Source: Ecdyonurus torrentis (lineage: Eukaryota > Arthropoda > Insecta > Ephemeroptera > Heptageniidae). Taken from it: a stretch of 64,000 nucleotides of DNA. The stretch's first letter is position 1. Every line of letters starts with the position of its first letter. The DNA lies in the NCBI GenBank assembly GCA_949318235.1, contig OX439136.1:16247111-16311110 (forward strand), given 5' to 3'. Shown here piece by piece: positions 12,501 to 21,505 of this stretch. The notes under the pieces are model-generated. The model did not search any database. It was not told where the DNA came from and worked only from the letters and a program-made list of their open reading frames with translations. Position numbers and translations under genes: made by a program.

Positions 12501-15500
12501 GGACTTGTAAACGTTTTGCTGGGGATTTGAGTGATGCATGTATCGCATCTCCTTCCTCTGTTGCTCTGTTTGCCGTTGTTTTGACAGGGGAAAGATCCAC
12601 TAGGTAGGGGCTTAGGTTTTGGTGTGGGATCAGTATGGGATAAGATTGCTTTAATATTTGGTGGTTGACGGAATGCTATTGGTGGTATTTTTGGTAACAG
12701 TAGGTTTGTTTCGGTGGTGGCTAGAATGGGGTGTGCATATTGTAACATCTGTCTGATTTCTTTTTCTAATTTGGGGTGATACGTTGTGATGAAGGGTCGG
12801 ATAGATTGATTGTCATTATTTGTTTTAATTTGGTCACAAGGTGTTTTGTCGCCCAAACTAAATCTATTGGCAGCTTTTGCTATTTGTTTCTCCACCAGGT
12901 GCTTGGGGTAGCCTCTGGTGGAGAAAGCTGTAGTTATGCTGTCAATATATTTAGATTTGGTTTGGTCTGTGTTTGGGATGCGGTTGCCTCGGCATGCTAA
13001 GCTAAAGGGAATGGAGCGGATAGTCCTCGGGGGGTGACAGCTATTGTAGTGGAGGTATTGCATGTGGTTAGTAGGTTTTATGTGGATTGAGGTGATAAGT
13101 TTACCGTCATCAATGTTGATGTCAACATCGAGGAAGGTGGCTGAATTAGGTGATGTGGAGTGAGTGAATTTTAGGCTGGAGAATTTGTTGAGTTCATCTA
13201 GGAATTCATGAAGTGGGCCGATGCCATGTTGCCAAACCATGAATATATCGTCTATGAATCTCTTCCATAGGTGCGGTTTATACTTCTGTCTCCCCATGAA
13301 CTCACACTCGAGCAGACCCATGGTAAGGTTAGCATAAGATGGGGCCATCCTTGTGCCCATAGCCGTACCACACTTCTGCTCGTAGTGTTCATTCATGAAG
13401 TGAAAGTTGTTGCGTTGAAGTATAAACCGCACCAGTTGTAAGAGGAATCCAGTGGTGGGGACATGGGGCTTAGGTCGTTTCTCTAAATAGTGTTCAACGG
13501 CTCTAATACCCATGAGGTGATTGATGTTGGTGTAGAGGGACGTTACGTCAATGGTCACCAGGAGCCAGTCAGGGGGTAGTGGTTGAGGAATGTCATTTTT
13601 AATTATTTCTAGGAAGTGGGTGGTGTCTTTTATGTGGGAGGGTAGTGATTTAACCATAGGTTGGAGGTAATGGTCTACTAAGGCGGATATACGTTCAGTT
13701 GGCGAGTTGTAGCTAGATATGATGGGTCGTCCAGGGTTGCCGGGTTTGTGGATTTTAGGTAGTAAATAAAATCTAGAGGTGCGGGGATCTGGAGGAGATA
13801 ATAGTGCTATTTCTCTGTTGTTGAAGTTTTCACAGGGGGCAAATTTTTCAAGAAAATATTTTATTTCATCATTGTACTTTTTGGTTGGGTCTTCGTCTAG
13901 TCGTCGGTATGTCGTGGTGTCGTTAAGTTGTCTATGGGCTTCAGCTATGTAGTCTTTTTTGTCCATAACTACAATAGTGGAGCCTTTGTCTGGGGGGAGG
14001 ATCATGATATTTTCGTTATCTTGGAGGTTTTTGATGGCAATTTTTTGATTGTCCTTTAGATTTGATTTGTGATCTAAAAAATCGGGAAAGTTACTTTTTG
14101 ATACGAAATTTCGAAGGCATTCCGCATAACGTTCAAGGGGATGGGTGGGGGGTAGGTGGGGATCAACAATAGATGATGGTGGTTTGAAATTTAGGAGGAA
14201 TTCTCGAATTTTTTCATTATTGTTGTTTTCAGGTAGAAGATATTTCAGTCTTAATTGTTCTGATTCCGGGAATTGTTCTGAGTTTGCAATAAAATGTTTC
14301 CATTTTAGATTTCTAATATAGGCTTCAACATCTTTACAAAGTATAAAATGGTCAAATTTAGGAGTTGGAGCAAAAGAAAGACCTAGAGATAAGACTGAGA
14401 TTTCCTCTTCTGTTATTTGGTAGCTAGATATATTGTGTACTTTGAGTTCTTTTGTTGTTTGGGAGTGAGGGTCGTTAGTGTTAAGTGCAGTAGTCAAGGT
14501 CGGGGATTGTGATTGACAGCGCCGCGTGCCGCCACCTTTGGCGGCGCGCGACCGTTGCTCACGCTCGGCGCTGATGTGGGAAGTGGGGAGGGAAACATGT
14601 TTGGATGTGTTTGGTTGCGAGAGTCCAAGTAATGCAACCAGGCATGGTTTATTGCTTATGAGTGGGGGCGGTGAAGGAGGGGAGGTAGCTGGTTTTCCGA
14701 TGTAGCCACGTACTTGTAGTGCTTCTAAACAAAGTTTGGATAATTTTTTCATGTGGATTTTAAATTTTAAGTCTAGTTTCTTGTTGATTGCATTGTCTAT
14801 TTTCTCAATCAGTTTTACGTGATCTCTAGAGACTAAAGCTGAGGTGTAGAAATTAAGGGAGTTGCAATGATGTTTGAGAGATAGGTCGAAATCTTTAATT
14901 AAATCTGTGACTACTTGGCGAGAGGCTGCGATGTTATTATTTACGTATTTTGCGCGAATGTTGGGTGGAAGGGATGTGTATGAGATCTTGGGACAGAGGC
15001 CTTTGGGAAAAACATCAAATTGAATACAAGATTTAAGAAAATTGGTACTTGCAATAAGGTTTGCATATTTATGCGCGTGATAGTATGCGCGATTTATTAG
15101 CGATCTAATAGACGTCATTGTTGCGAGAGAAATAATGACGCGGGAATCGTAGAATGCGTAGAATGCGAAATTACGACAATTTGAAATAGGTTATTTCTAA
15201 CAATATTTCATTAAATTAAATAATTATATAATTGTAAAAAGTTAATTTTGCAATTATTTAATTATTTAGACTTAAAATTAAAAAGATAAAGAGGATAGGG
15301 AGAGTTGTATAGTAAAAGAGGTGAGGAAAAGAAATCGAAATCGATTATCGCACAGTCGATTTCTTTTCCTCACCTCTTTTACTATACAACTCTCCCTATC
15401 CTCTTTATCTTTTTAATTTTAAGTCTAAATAATTAAATAATTGCAAAATTAACTTTTTACAATTATATAATTATTTAATTTAATGAAATATTGTTAGAAA

Positions 15501-18500
15501 TAACCTATTTCAAATTGTCGTAATTTCGCATTCTACGCATTCTACGATTCCCGCGTCATTATTTCTCTCGCAACAATGACGTCTATTAGATCGCTAATAA
15601 ATCGCGCATACTATCACGCGCATAAATATGCAAACCTTATTGCAAGTACCAATTTTCTTAAATCTTGTATTCAATTTGATGTTTTTCCCAAAGGCCTCTG
15701 TCCCAAGATCTCATACACATCCCTTCCACCCAACATTCGCGCAAAATACGTAAATAATAACATCGCAGCCTCTCGCCAAGTAGTCACAGATTTAATTAAA
15801 GATTTCGACCTATCTCTCAAACATCATTGCAACTCCCTTAATTTCTACACCTCAGCTTTAGTCTCTAGAGATCACGTAAAACTGATTGAGAAAATAGACA
15901 ATGCAATCAACAAGAAACTAGACTTAAAATTTAAAATCCACATGAAAAAATTATCCAAACTTTGTTTAGAAGCACTACAAGTACGTGGCTACATCGGAAA
16001 ACCAGCTACCTCCCCTCCTTCACCGCCCCCACTCATAAGCAATAAACCATGCCTGGTTGCATTACTTGGACTCTCGCAACCAAACACATCCAAACATGTT
16101 TCCCTCCCCACTTCCCACATCAGCGCCGAGCGTGAGCAACGGTCGCGCGCCGCCAAAGGTGGCGGCACGCGGCGCTGTCAATCACAATCCCCGACCTTGA
16201 CTACTGCACTTAACACTAACGACCCTCACTCCCAAACAACAAAAGAACTCAAAGTACACAATATATCTAGCTACCAAATAACAGAAGAGGAAATCTCAGT
16301 CTTATCTCTAGGTCTTTCTTTTGCTCCAACTCCTAAATTTGACCATTTTATACTTTGTAAAGATGTTGAAGCCTATATTAGAAATCTAAAATGGAAACAT
16401 TTTATTGCAAACTCAGAACAATTCCCGGAATCAGAACAATTAAGACTGAAATATCTTCTACCTGAAAACAACAATAATGAAAAAATTCGAGAATTCCTCC
16501 TAAATTTCAAACCACCATCATCTATTGTTGATCCCCACCTACCCCCCACCCATCCCCTTGAACGTTATGCGGAATGCCTTCGAAATTTCGTATCAAAAAG
16601 TAACTTTCCCGATTTTTTAGATCACAAATCAAATCTAAAGGACAATCAAAAAATTGCCATCAAAAACCTCCAAGATAACGAAAATATCATGATCCTCCCC
16701 CCAGACAAAGGCTCCACTATTGTAGTTATGGACAAAAAAGACTACATAGCTGAAGCCCATAGACAACTTAACGACACCACGACATACCGACGACTAGACG
16801 AAGACCCAACCAAAAAGTACAATGATGAAATAAAATATTTTCTTGAAAAATTTGCCCCCTGTGAAAACTTCAACAACAGAGAAATAGCACTATTATCTCC
16901 TCCAGATCCCCGCACCTCTAGATTTTATTTACTACCTAAAATCCACAAACCCGGCAACCCTGGACGACCCATCATATCTAGCTACAACTCGCCAACTGAA
17001 CGTATATCCGCCTTAGTAGACCATTACCTCCAACCTATGGTTAAATCACTACCCTCCCACATAAAAGACACCACCCACTTCCTAGAAATAATTAAAAATG
17101 ACATTCCTCAACCACTACCCCCTGACTGGCTCCTGGTGACCATTGACGTAACGTCCCTCTACACCAACATCAATCACCTCATGGGTATTAGAGCCGTTGA
17201 ACACTATTTAGAGAAACGACCTAAGCCCCATGTCCCCACCACTGGATTCCTCTTACAACTGGTGCGGTTTATACTTCAACGCAACAACTTTCACTTCATG
17301 AATGAACACTACGAGCAGAAGTGTGGTACGGCTATGGGCACAAGGATGGCCCCATCTTATGCTAACCTTACCATGGGTCTGCTCGAGTGTGAGTTCATGG
17401 GGAGACAGAAGTATAAACCGCACCTATGGAAGAGATTCATAGACGATATATTCATGGTTTGGCAACATGGCATCGGCCCACTTCATGAATTCCTAGATGA
17501 ACTCAACAAATTCTCCAGCCTAAAATTCACTCACTCCACATCACCTAATTCAGCCACCTTCCTCGATGTTGACATCAACATTGATGACGGTAAACTTATC
17601 ACCTCAATCCACATAAAACCTACTAACCACATGCAATACCTCCACTACAATAGCTGTCACCCCCCGAGGACTATCCGCTCCATTCCCTTTAGCTTAGCAT
17701 GCCGAGGCAACCGCATCCCAAACACAGACCAAACCAAATCTAAATATATTGACAGCATAACTACAGCTTTCTCCACCAGAGGCTACCCCAAGCACCTGGT
17801 GGAGAAACAAATAGCAAAAGCTGCCAATAGATTTAGTTTGGGCGACAAAACACCTTGTGACCAAATTAAAACAAATAATGACAATCAATCTATCCGACCC
17901 TTCATCACAACGTATCACCCCAAATTAGAAAAAGAAATCAGACAGATGTTACAATATGCACACCCCATTCTAGCCACCACCGAAACAAACCTACTGTTAC
18001 CAAAAATACCACCAATAGCATTCCGTCAACCACCAAATATTAAAGCAATCTTATCCCATACTGATCCCACACCAAAACCTAAGCCCCTACCTAGTGGATC
18101 TTTCCCCTGTCAAAACAACGGCAAACAGAGCAACAGAGGAAGGAGATGCGATACATGCATCACTCAAATCCCCAGCAAAACGTTTACAAGTCCCGTCACC
18201 AACCTCACATACCCTATCCACGGCCACAATACTTGCACATCAGAAAACGTAATCTACAAACTTGAATGTACCCAACATACCACCAACCCCACCACAGGCC
18301 AACAGGAAAAATGTCAAGCATTTTACATAGGCTTAACCACACAAAAAGCGAGAGACCGCATGAATGGCCACAGACAATCCGTAAAAAACAATGAGATGGA
18401 AAAACCTGTGGCTGAACATGCGGCCTCTCATGGCATATCAAATTTCCAATTATGTTATAAATCAACAATACTTCGCACTATTCCGGGCCCAGCCAACTAT

Positions 18501-19717
18501 GCGACATTACGACAATATGAATTAGCATATCAACATATATTAAGATCCAGAAAAGCCCAAGGGCTGCCTGGACTTAATATTCGCTAACATATTTCAAAAA
18601 TATACCCTATTCCCGCTCCCCTCCCCACCTTTTCCCTTTCCCTCACTCACTCCTTCCCTCACTCATTCACACTCCTTCCCAGATTCCCTACTCCACCCCC
18701 ACCCCTCTCCACCAACTCCAAACCAGCAAGAGCATAACACGGCAGTACAAGACAAGACACTGCTCAGTGATGTGCTCAAGTAATTTTCTCTTTTGATTGA
18801 TAATGTCATTATCATATGACGAAAGCTCTCAAGTTATAAAGAAACTTTTATAACATTATACTGTGCCATGCAAGACCTCGACCTCTCCATAGAACTTCTA
18901 CTGTGGTAAGGCCCTTGCTGGTTTTTCTATCCTTTTCTTTATCATTGATCCTAACCGCGATGGTTTTTTCCTTAAATTGATAGAAAAAACAAAGGAAAAA
19001 AAATCTTAACATAGAATAGTGAAAAGAATTCAAAATACTATCTCCTCTTCATATATAAATTCCACTTACATAACTTAAAAAAGGACACTTAGAGAATAGT
19101 AAAAAGGTGCAGAACATAATAAATTCAAAACTATGGTGATTTTTCAAAAGTATTTTCTGTAGCTTTCCTTGAACAACTTACAGCTCATCATGTCCTGAAA
19201 AAAAAAAAAAAAAAGAAAAAGAAAAATGAAACAATCAAATTAGTTTTAAAATTGTGTAAAAGTATCTGTGTGAAAGTGGGTGTATTAAATTTTGTAGCCA
19301 TTGTAATAAAAATTATAATCTGCACCCTGGCCAAAACAAGATCAGAGATTTTACAATCAGATCGATGCAACCCTTTTTCTCAAACAATTTTCCCCATTTA
19401 AACATCAAAGTTTTACAGGTAATCAATGTAATATTGAAGTTAATATGTGCTACATTTTATCTTCATAACTTGATTAAAATACAAGAAAAGGGGGACTTCT
19501 GGTTGGAATAACCTCTCATCTTGCTTTGGCAATGGTTTATCTATCTATACTGAAACATTTATCATTATTATTAAAATTACAACTATTTTTCTATGTTACA
19601 GTTGAGTTGAAAGAAGGTCTAAAACAACGACTATTTGAACGATGGGATATTTTATTTAAAGATAAAATGAAAGAAGCATATTTAAGCTCACTACCTGACC
19701 AATCATCAGATAATTGA
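8938..19717 (+). CDS. Unrecognised 166-aa protein, four exons; intron 3 hosts the palindromic Penelope-like element
   Basis: Exons 8938-9023, 9300-9356, 10196-10437 and 19602-19717 join in consistent phase (501 nt with stop). Each acceptor is preceded by a pyrimidine tract ending in CAG. The protein starts MSSTDGQPTFAVADAEPSG, is hydrophilic and helical, and has no signal peptide or membrane segment. Exon 3 carries a helix with LKTLLEEDDWYGRVEKG; exon 4 carries a charged helix ending SSLPDQSSDN. The spacing of the LK-LL-W-V residues faintly recalls ENY2 (SAGA/TREX-2), but the protein is longer and the match is too weak to name it. It is head-to-head with CABIN1. Intron 3 is 9164 bp, about 7.1 kb of it the Penelope-like insertion. 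Two AATAAA signals near 20740-20755 could serve for polyadenylation. Confidence 0.8.
9432..9803. repeat. About 370-bp inverted-repeat element containing a (CT)n microsatellite
   Basis: CAAGGTGTGTCT at left pairs with AGACACACCTTG at right. Inside, TGCAAGCACCTTAATATGC pairs imperfectly with GCATATTGTGGTGCTTGTAC. A (CT)n tract of about 55 bp (9532-9587) sits in the left half and GA-rich sequence in the right. It lies in intron 2 of the 166-aa gene; I could not find a clear target duplication. Confidence 0.65.
10806..11126. repeat. Hairpin MITE with TTAA ends, copy 1 (copy 2 at 57572)
   Basis: TTAA (10806-10809) is followed by AGACGTAGAACACCTTGAAC; the right end is GTTCAAGGTGTTCTACGCCT followed by TTAA (11123-11126). 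The arms are about 150 bp and almost perfectly complementary; the apex is GC-rich (TCCACGCGCGCGGAAA). TTAA duplications are typical of piggyBac and Kolobok superfamilies. It lies in intron 3 of the 166-aa gene. Confidence 0.88.
12107..15118 (-). CDS. Penelope-like element polyprotein: reverse transcriptase plus GIY-YIG endonuclease (left arm)
   Basis: A 1003-codon ORF, identical in translation to the right-arm ORF at 15576-18587. It would make cDNA and nick the target by target-primed reverse transcription. RT marks: a YLLPKIHKPG block near residue 450 (typical of Penelope RTs), motif A TIDVTSLYTN with Asp524, motif B GTAMGTRMAPSYANL near 584-598, and catalytic RFIDDIF with Asp623-Asp624. A Cys cluster (Cys845, Cys858, Cys861) precedes the endonuclease. 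The GIY-YIG fold is indicated by VIYKLEC (892-898) and FYIGLTT (916-922), then RDRMNGHRQS and a downstream E in PVAEHA. No frameshift or stop. ORFs on the opposite strand here are shadows. Confidence 0.95.
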   Translation of the reverse strand: MTSIRSLINRAYYHAHKYANLIASTNFLKSCIQFDVFPKGLCPKISYTSLPPNIRAKYVNNNIAASRQVVTDLIKDFDLSLKHHCNSLNFYTSALVSRDHVKLIEKIDNAINKKLDLKFKIHMKKLSKLCLEALQVRGYIGKPATSPPSPPPLISNKPCLVALLGLSQPNTSKHVSLPTSHISAEREQRSRAAKGGGTRRCQSQSPTLTTALNTNDPHSQTTKELKVHNISSYQITEEEISVLSLGLSFAPTPKFDHFILCKDVEAYIRNLKWKHFIANSEQFPESEQLRLKYLLPENNNNEKIREFLLNFKPPSSIVDPHLPPTHPLERYAECLRNFVSKSNFPDFLDHKSNLKDNQKIAIKNLQDNENIMILPPDKGSTIVVMDKKDYIAEAHRQLNDTTTYRRLDEDPTKKYNDEIKYFLEKFAPCENFNNREIALLSPPDPRTSRFYLLPKIHKPGNPGRPIISSYNSPTERISALVDHYLQPMVKSLPSHIKDTTHFLEIIKNDIPQPLPPDWLLVTIDVTSLYTNINHLMGIRAVEHYLEKRPKPHVPTTGFLLQLVRFILQRNNFHFMNEHYEQKCGTAMGTRMAPSYANLTMGLLECEFMGRQKYKPHLWKRFIDDIFMVWQHGIGPLHEFLDELNKFSSLKFTHSTSPNSATFLDVDINIDDGKLITSIHIKPTNHMQYLHYNSCHPPRTIRSIPFSLACRGNRIPNTDQTKSKYIDSITTAFSTRGYPKHLVEKQIAKAANRFSLGDKTPCDQIKTNNDNQSIRPFITTYHPKLEKEIRQMLQYAHPILATTETNLLLPKIPPIAFRQPPNIKAILSHTDPTPKPKPLPSGSFPCQNNGKQSNRGRRCDTCITQIPSKTFTSPVTNLTYPIHGHNTCTSENVIYKLECTQHTTNPTTGQQEKCQAFYIGLTTQKARDRMNGHRQSVKNNEMEKPVAEHAASHGISNFQLCYKSTILRTIPGPANYATLRQYELAYQHILRSRKAQGLPGLNIR
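15576..18587 (+). CDS. Penelope-like element polyprotein: reverse transcriptase plus GIY-YIG endonuclease (right arm)
   Basis: The mirror copy of the left-arm ORF, with the same 1003 residues and all catalytic motifs intact (RT Asp524, Asp623, Asp624; GIY-YIG block 892-922). The N-terminal 250 residues are basic and of unknown function, with a low-complexity Pro/Ser patch (SPPSPPPL) near 148-155. The two start codons lie 457 nt apart across the palindrome centre, so any promoter there would face both ways. Perfect identity of the two copies suggests either very recent insertion or ongoing gene conversion between arms. The C-terminal GIY-YIG domain separates canonical Penelope-like elements from terminal, endonuclease-lacking forms. 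Confidence 0.95.
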   Translation: MTSIRSLINRAYYHAHKYANLIASTNFLKSCIQFDVFPKGLCPKISYTSLPPNIRAKYVNNNIAASRQVVTDLIKDFDLSLKHHCNSLNFYTSALVSRDHVKLIEKIDNAINKKLDLKFKIHMKKLSKLCLEALQVRGYIGKPATSPPSPPPLISNKPCLVALLGLSQPNTSKHVSLPTSHISAEREQRSRAAKGGGTRRCQSQSPTLTTALNTNDPHSQTTKELKVHNISSYQITEEEISVLSLGLSFAPTPKFDHFILCKDVEAYIRNLKWKHFIANSEQFPESEQLRLKYLLPENNNNEKIREFLLNFKPPSSIVDPHLPPTHPLERYAECLRNFVSKSNFPDFLDHKSNLKDNQKIAIKNLQDNENIMILPPDKGSTIVVMDKKDYIAEAHRQLNDTTTYRRLDEDPTKKYNDEIKYFLEKFAPCENFNNREIALLSPPDPRTSRFYLLPKIHKPGNPGRPIISSYNSPTERISALVDHYLQPMVKSLPSHIKDTTHFLEIIKNDIPQPLPPDWLLVTIDVTSLYTNINHLMGIRAVEHYLEKRPKPHVPTTGFLLQLVRFILQRNNFHFMNEHYEQKCGTAMGTRMAPSYANLTMGLLECEFMGRQKYKPHLWKRFIDDIFMVWQHGIGPLHEFLDELNKFSSLKFTHSTSPNSATFLDVDINIDDGKLITSIHIKPTNHMQYLHYNSCHPPRTIRSIPFSLACRGNRIPNTDQTKSKYIDSITTAFSTRGYPKHLVEKQIAKAANRFSLGDKTPCDQIKTNNDNQSIRPFITTYHPKLEKEIRQMLQYAHPILATTETNLLLPKIPPIAFRQPPNIKAILSHTDPTPKPKPLPSGSFPCQNNGKQSNRGRRCDTCITQIPSKTFTSPVTNLTYPIHGHNTCTSENVIYKLECTQHTTNPTTGQQEKCQAFYIGLTTQKARDRMNGHRQSVKNNEMEKPVAEHAASHGISNFQLCYKSTILRTIPGPANYATLRQYELAYQHILRSRKAQGLPGLNIR
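18858..18979 (+). mobile_element. Unpaired 3' tail of the Penelope-like insertion
   Basis: This tail begins where the palindrome ends and holds CATGCAAGACCTCGACCTCT, CCATAGAACTTCTACTGTGG, TAAGGCCCTTGCTGG, CTATCCTTTTCTTTATCATT and terminal CCTTAAATTG. It is the sequence that the short hairpins at 3562 and 4111 repeat in inverted pairs. The left arm of the large palindrome lacks it, which fits truncation of the 5' end during reverse transcription. Confidence 0.8.
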
Positions 19718-19779
19718 TTATAATTCTCAAGGATCTACAATATATTAATACTTAAGGTATTCATTATATGTTTTAGTTT
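19718..19779. other. Start of the 3' flank of the 166-aa gene
   Basis: AT-rich DNA just after the stop codon. It includes the left copy of the 15-bp repeat TATATGTTTTAGTTT (19765-19779) that flanks the next element. Confidence 0.5.
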
Positions 19780-20287
19780 TAAAGTATAGAGGTAACCAAA
19801 GCAGGTCTTATTACATTGATGAGATGTTCTATTGTTCAGTGAAAATCGTGCTATCACAGGGACAATTAGTACATACATACTAACAAACTAACATGTTTAT
19901 CTCTGTGCTAGTTAGATTTTCACCAAACTAGGGCATCGCTTCAAAATTGTCAAAGGGTTGTTTTTCCTCTATCCTTTCCTTTTATAATTTTATCATATCG
20001 ACGGCGTTGCGAAAAAAATGTGTAACTCGTATTTGGTCAGGCAAAGCAAAATGTGTAAGTTGTTTTTTGTCACGCTAAGCAATATGTGTATCTCGTATTT
20101 TGTCACGTGAAGCAAAATGTGTAAGTCGTTCCCGAATGTTATGAAGATGGCGCTCAACTTACACATATTGCTGCACGTGACAAAAAACGAGATACACATA
20201 TTGCTTAGCGTGACAAAAAACGACTTACACATTTTGCTTCGCCTGACAAAATACGAGTTACACATTTTTTTCGCAACAACGTTGATA
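19780..20287. mobile_element. Composite hairpin element with 15-bp direct repeats
   Basis: Flanked by perfect copies of TATATGTTTTAGTTT (19765-19779 and 20288-20302). The first part is a diverged Penelope-tail hairpin: GTGAAAATCGTGCTATCACA at left, CTCTGTGCTAGTTAGATTTT then CTCTATCCTTTCC at right. The second part is the hairpin at 19996-20287. The architecture parallels the composite at 1382-1916. Confidence 0.65.
19996..20287. repeat. Hairpin with internal tandem subrepeats, TATCG-type ends
   Basis: TATCGACGGCGTTGCG at left pairs with CGCAACAACGTTGATA at right. Each arm contains about three subrepeats of roughly 45 bp built on ATGTGTAA, then TCGT, then TTTTGTCACG, so the whole folds into a repetitive hairpin. 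The small ORFs on both strands here are artefacts of these subrepeats. Confidence 0.8.
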
Positions 20288-20305
20288 TATATGTTTTAGT
20301 TTATA

Positions 20306-20465
20306 CAGTAAACTCTCGATTTTGTAAAGTTCAATTCTGTGAATTTCTTGATTTTGTGAAATGCTCAGTTGGGTCCGCAGAGTTAGAGTTAGAGTTTTAT
20401 TCTCGATTTTGTCAAATTGCCATTTTCTAGGTCCCTTGTGATTTCACAAAATCGAAAGTTTACTG
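20306..20465. repeat. 160-bp pogo/Tigger-like MITE
   Basis: Ends CAGTAAACTCTCGATTTTGT and ACAAAATCGAAAGTTTACTG are inverted repeats with one mismatch. A TA precedes the left end; the right flank is no longer TA. The CAGTA...CTCGAT start resembles pogo/Tigger ends. Confidence 0.75.
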
Positions 20466-20518
20466 TCCTATATATTTTATTAGTAAAATTCTAACAAAAT
20501 TAAGGGACAAATGGTATT

Positions 20519-20697
20519 GACTAATAAAGAATCAACTGTTTAGTAACAGACTTTCAGCAATTTTGATCAGATTTGCTTCCATTTCTAAGTTCAGTAGTTG
20601 TTTTTATTATTATTATTTTTTAAGCATGTTGAAAGAGGTAAGGATGTGATCTAAAACAGTTAAAGTCAGCCTCAAAACAGTTGCTTCTTTATTAGTT
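20519..20697. repeat. Hairpin MITE, family copy 2 (see 7107)
   Basis: CTAATAAAGAATCAACTGTT at left and AACAGTTGCTTCTTTATTAG at right are inverted. Inner words TTTTGATCAGATTTGCTTCC and GGATGTGATCTAAAAC match the copy at 7107-7272. Confidence 0.7.
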
Positions 20698-21112
20698 ATT
20701 AATGTACCGGTATGCAGTTTATTTAGAAGAATGACGTTAAATAAAGGAACAATAAAGATTCTGGCAAAGAAAAGTTTAGAACGAGCTTTCTCTTCATTGT
20801 CAGTCCTCTAATTTGTTCTTTTACTTATATTATAGAAATGTGATGGGTAATGTTTTTGTTTTGTTTGGAATTGGAATGATAAAAGGTGCTAGCATAATTT
20901 GTATTTTTTACATTCTAGAAAAATATATATATATATATATATTAATGTCATGTGATTTTTCAGAACTTTAAAAATAGTTTTGCTTAGTTCAATGCCATTA
21001 AAAAATTATAACTTGTTTGTTCATTGTAGTTTTTAAATATAAAATAAGCATGTTAATAGCATTTATATACTGTAGCTATTTTTTATCACTAAATTAATCA
21101 TTAGTGCCAAAT

Positions 21113-21316
21113 TAATGAAAATAAACCATCTCCATCAGGTTGATAATATAAAAGAAATGGATAAAGGAAACCAGCAAGGGCTTTACCATAGTGAAGAGAG
21201 TCCCATAGGTTGACAGAAATCTTGCTAGCACAGAGATTTAAAAAAAAAACTCCAAAAGAAAGCAGCGTTTGTGTGTGTGTGTGTCAACTTCAGTCCTTAG
21301 TGAAAGGACTGAAGTT

Positions 21317-21350
<34 letters not shown>

Positions 21351-21505
21351 CCACTTTCTGTTGGAGTTTAGTGCCAAAAGCTATCCAATGTGTGTTCTTT
21401 TTATTTATTTTTTAATCTCTGTGCCAGGAATTTTATCAAATTATGGGACTCTCTTCACTATGGTAAGGCCCTTGCTATGGTTTTCTCCATCTTTTTCTTT
21501 TATAC
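21113..21505. mobile_element. Penelope-tail-type hairpin with a (GT)n/(CA)n apex
   Basis: CCAGCAAGGGCTTTACCATA then GTGAAGAGAGTCCCATAG at left pairs with CTATGGTAAGGCCCTTGCTA at right. The apex is a (GT)n run, CAACTTCAGTCCTTAGTGAA, then GGACTGAAGTTGACA and a (CA)n run. Both outer ends retain CCAGCAAGG-type tail words. Candidate flanking repeats TTAGTGCCAAATTAA and TTATTGCCACTTAAA match only 11 of 15, so the target duplication is uncertain. Confidence 0.7.

Larger units (their letters stand above)
11839..18979. mobile_element. Palindromic (head-to-head) Penelope-like retroelement insertion
   Basis: Two arms, 11837-15338 and 15356-18857, are reverse complements around a 17-nt spacer; every stretch I compared is identical, and both carry the same intact 1003-codon ORF. 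The ORFs diverge from the centre, so both 3' ends face outward. The right side alone continues with an extra tail (18858-18979) ending CCTTAAATTG. The 14-bp repeat ATAGAAAAAACAAA flanks the whole unit (11825-11838 and 18980-18993), overlapping the left arm by two bases, so the boundary is approximate. Variable target duplications and 5' truncation are usual for Penelope-like elements. The 3' UTRs are strikingly C/T-rich (18601-18720 on plus). Confidence 0.88.

Noticed and set aside
12226..13000. ORFs opposite to the left Penelope-like ORF (and mirror ORFs at 17694-18468)
   Set aside because: Antisense shadows of the RT/GIY-YIG coding sequence; their duplication only reflects the palindrome.
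11837..18857. Palindrome as a chimeric-read assembly artefact
   Set aside because: The flanks differ, a direct repeat brackets the insert, and consecutive exons of one gene lie on opposite sides; local arm identity still deserves a long-read check.
11839..18979. Hammerhead ribozyme, as known in some Penelope-like elements
   Set aside because: I looked for CTGATGA followed by GAAA with pairing stems in the UTRs and centre and did not find it.
19993..20299. Cys/Met-rich ORFs on both strands
   Set aside because: Produced by the 45-bp subrepeats of the hairpin at 19996-20287.
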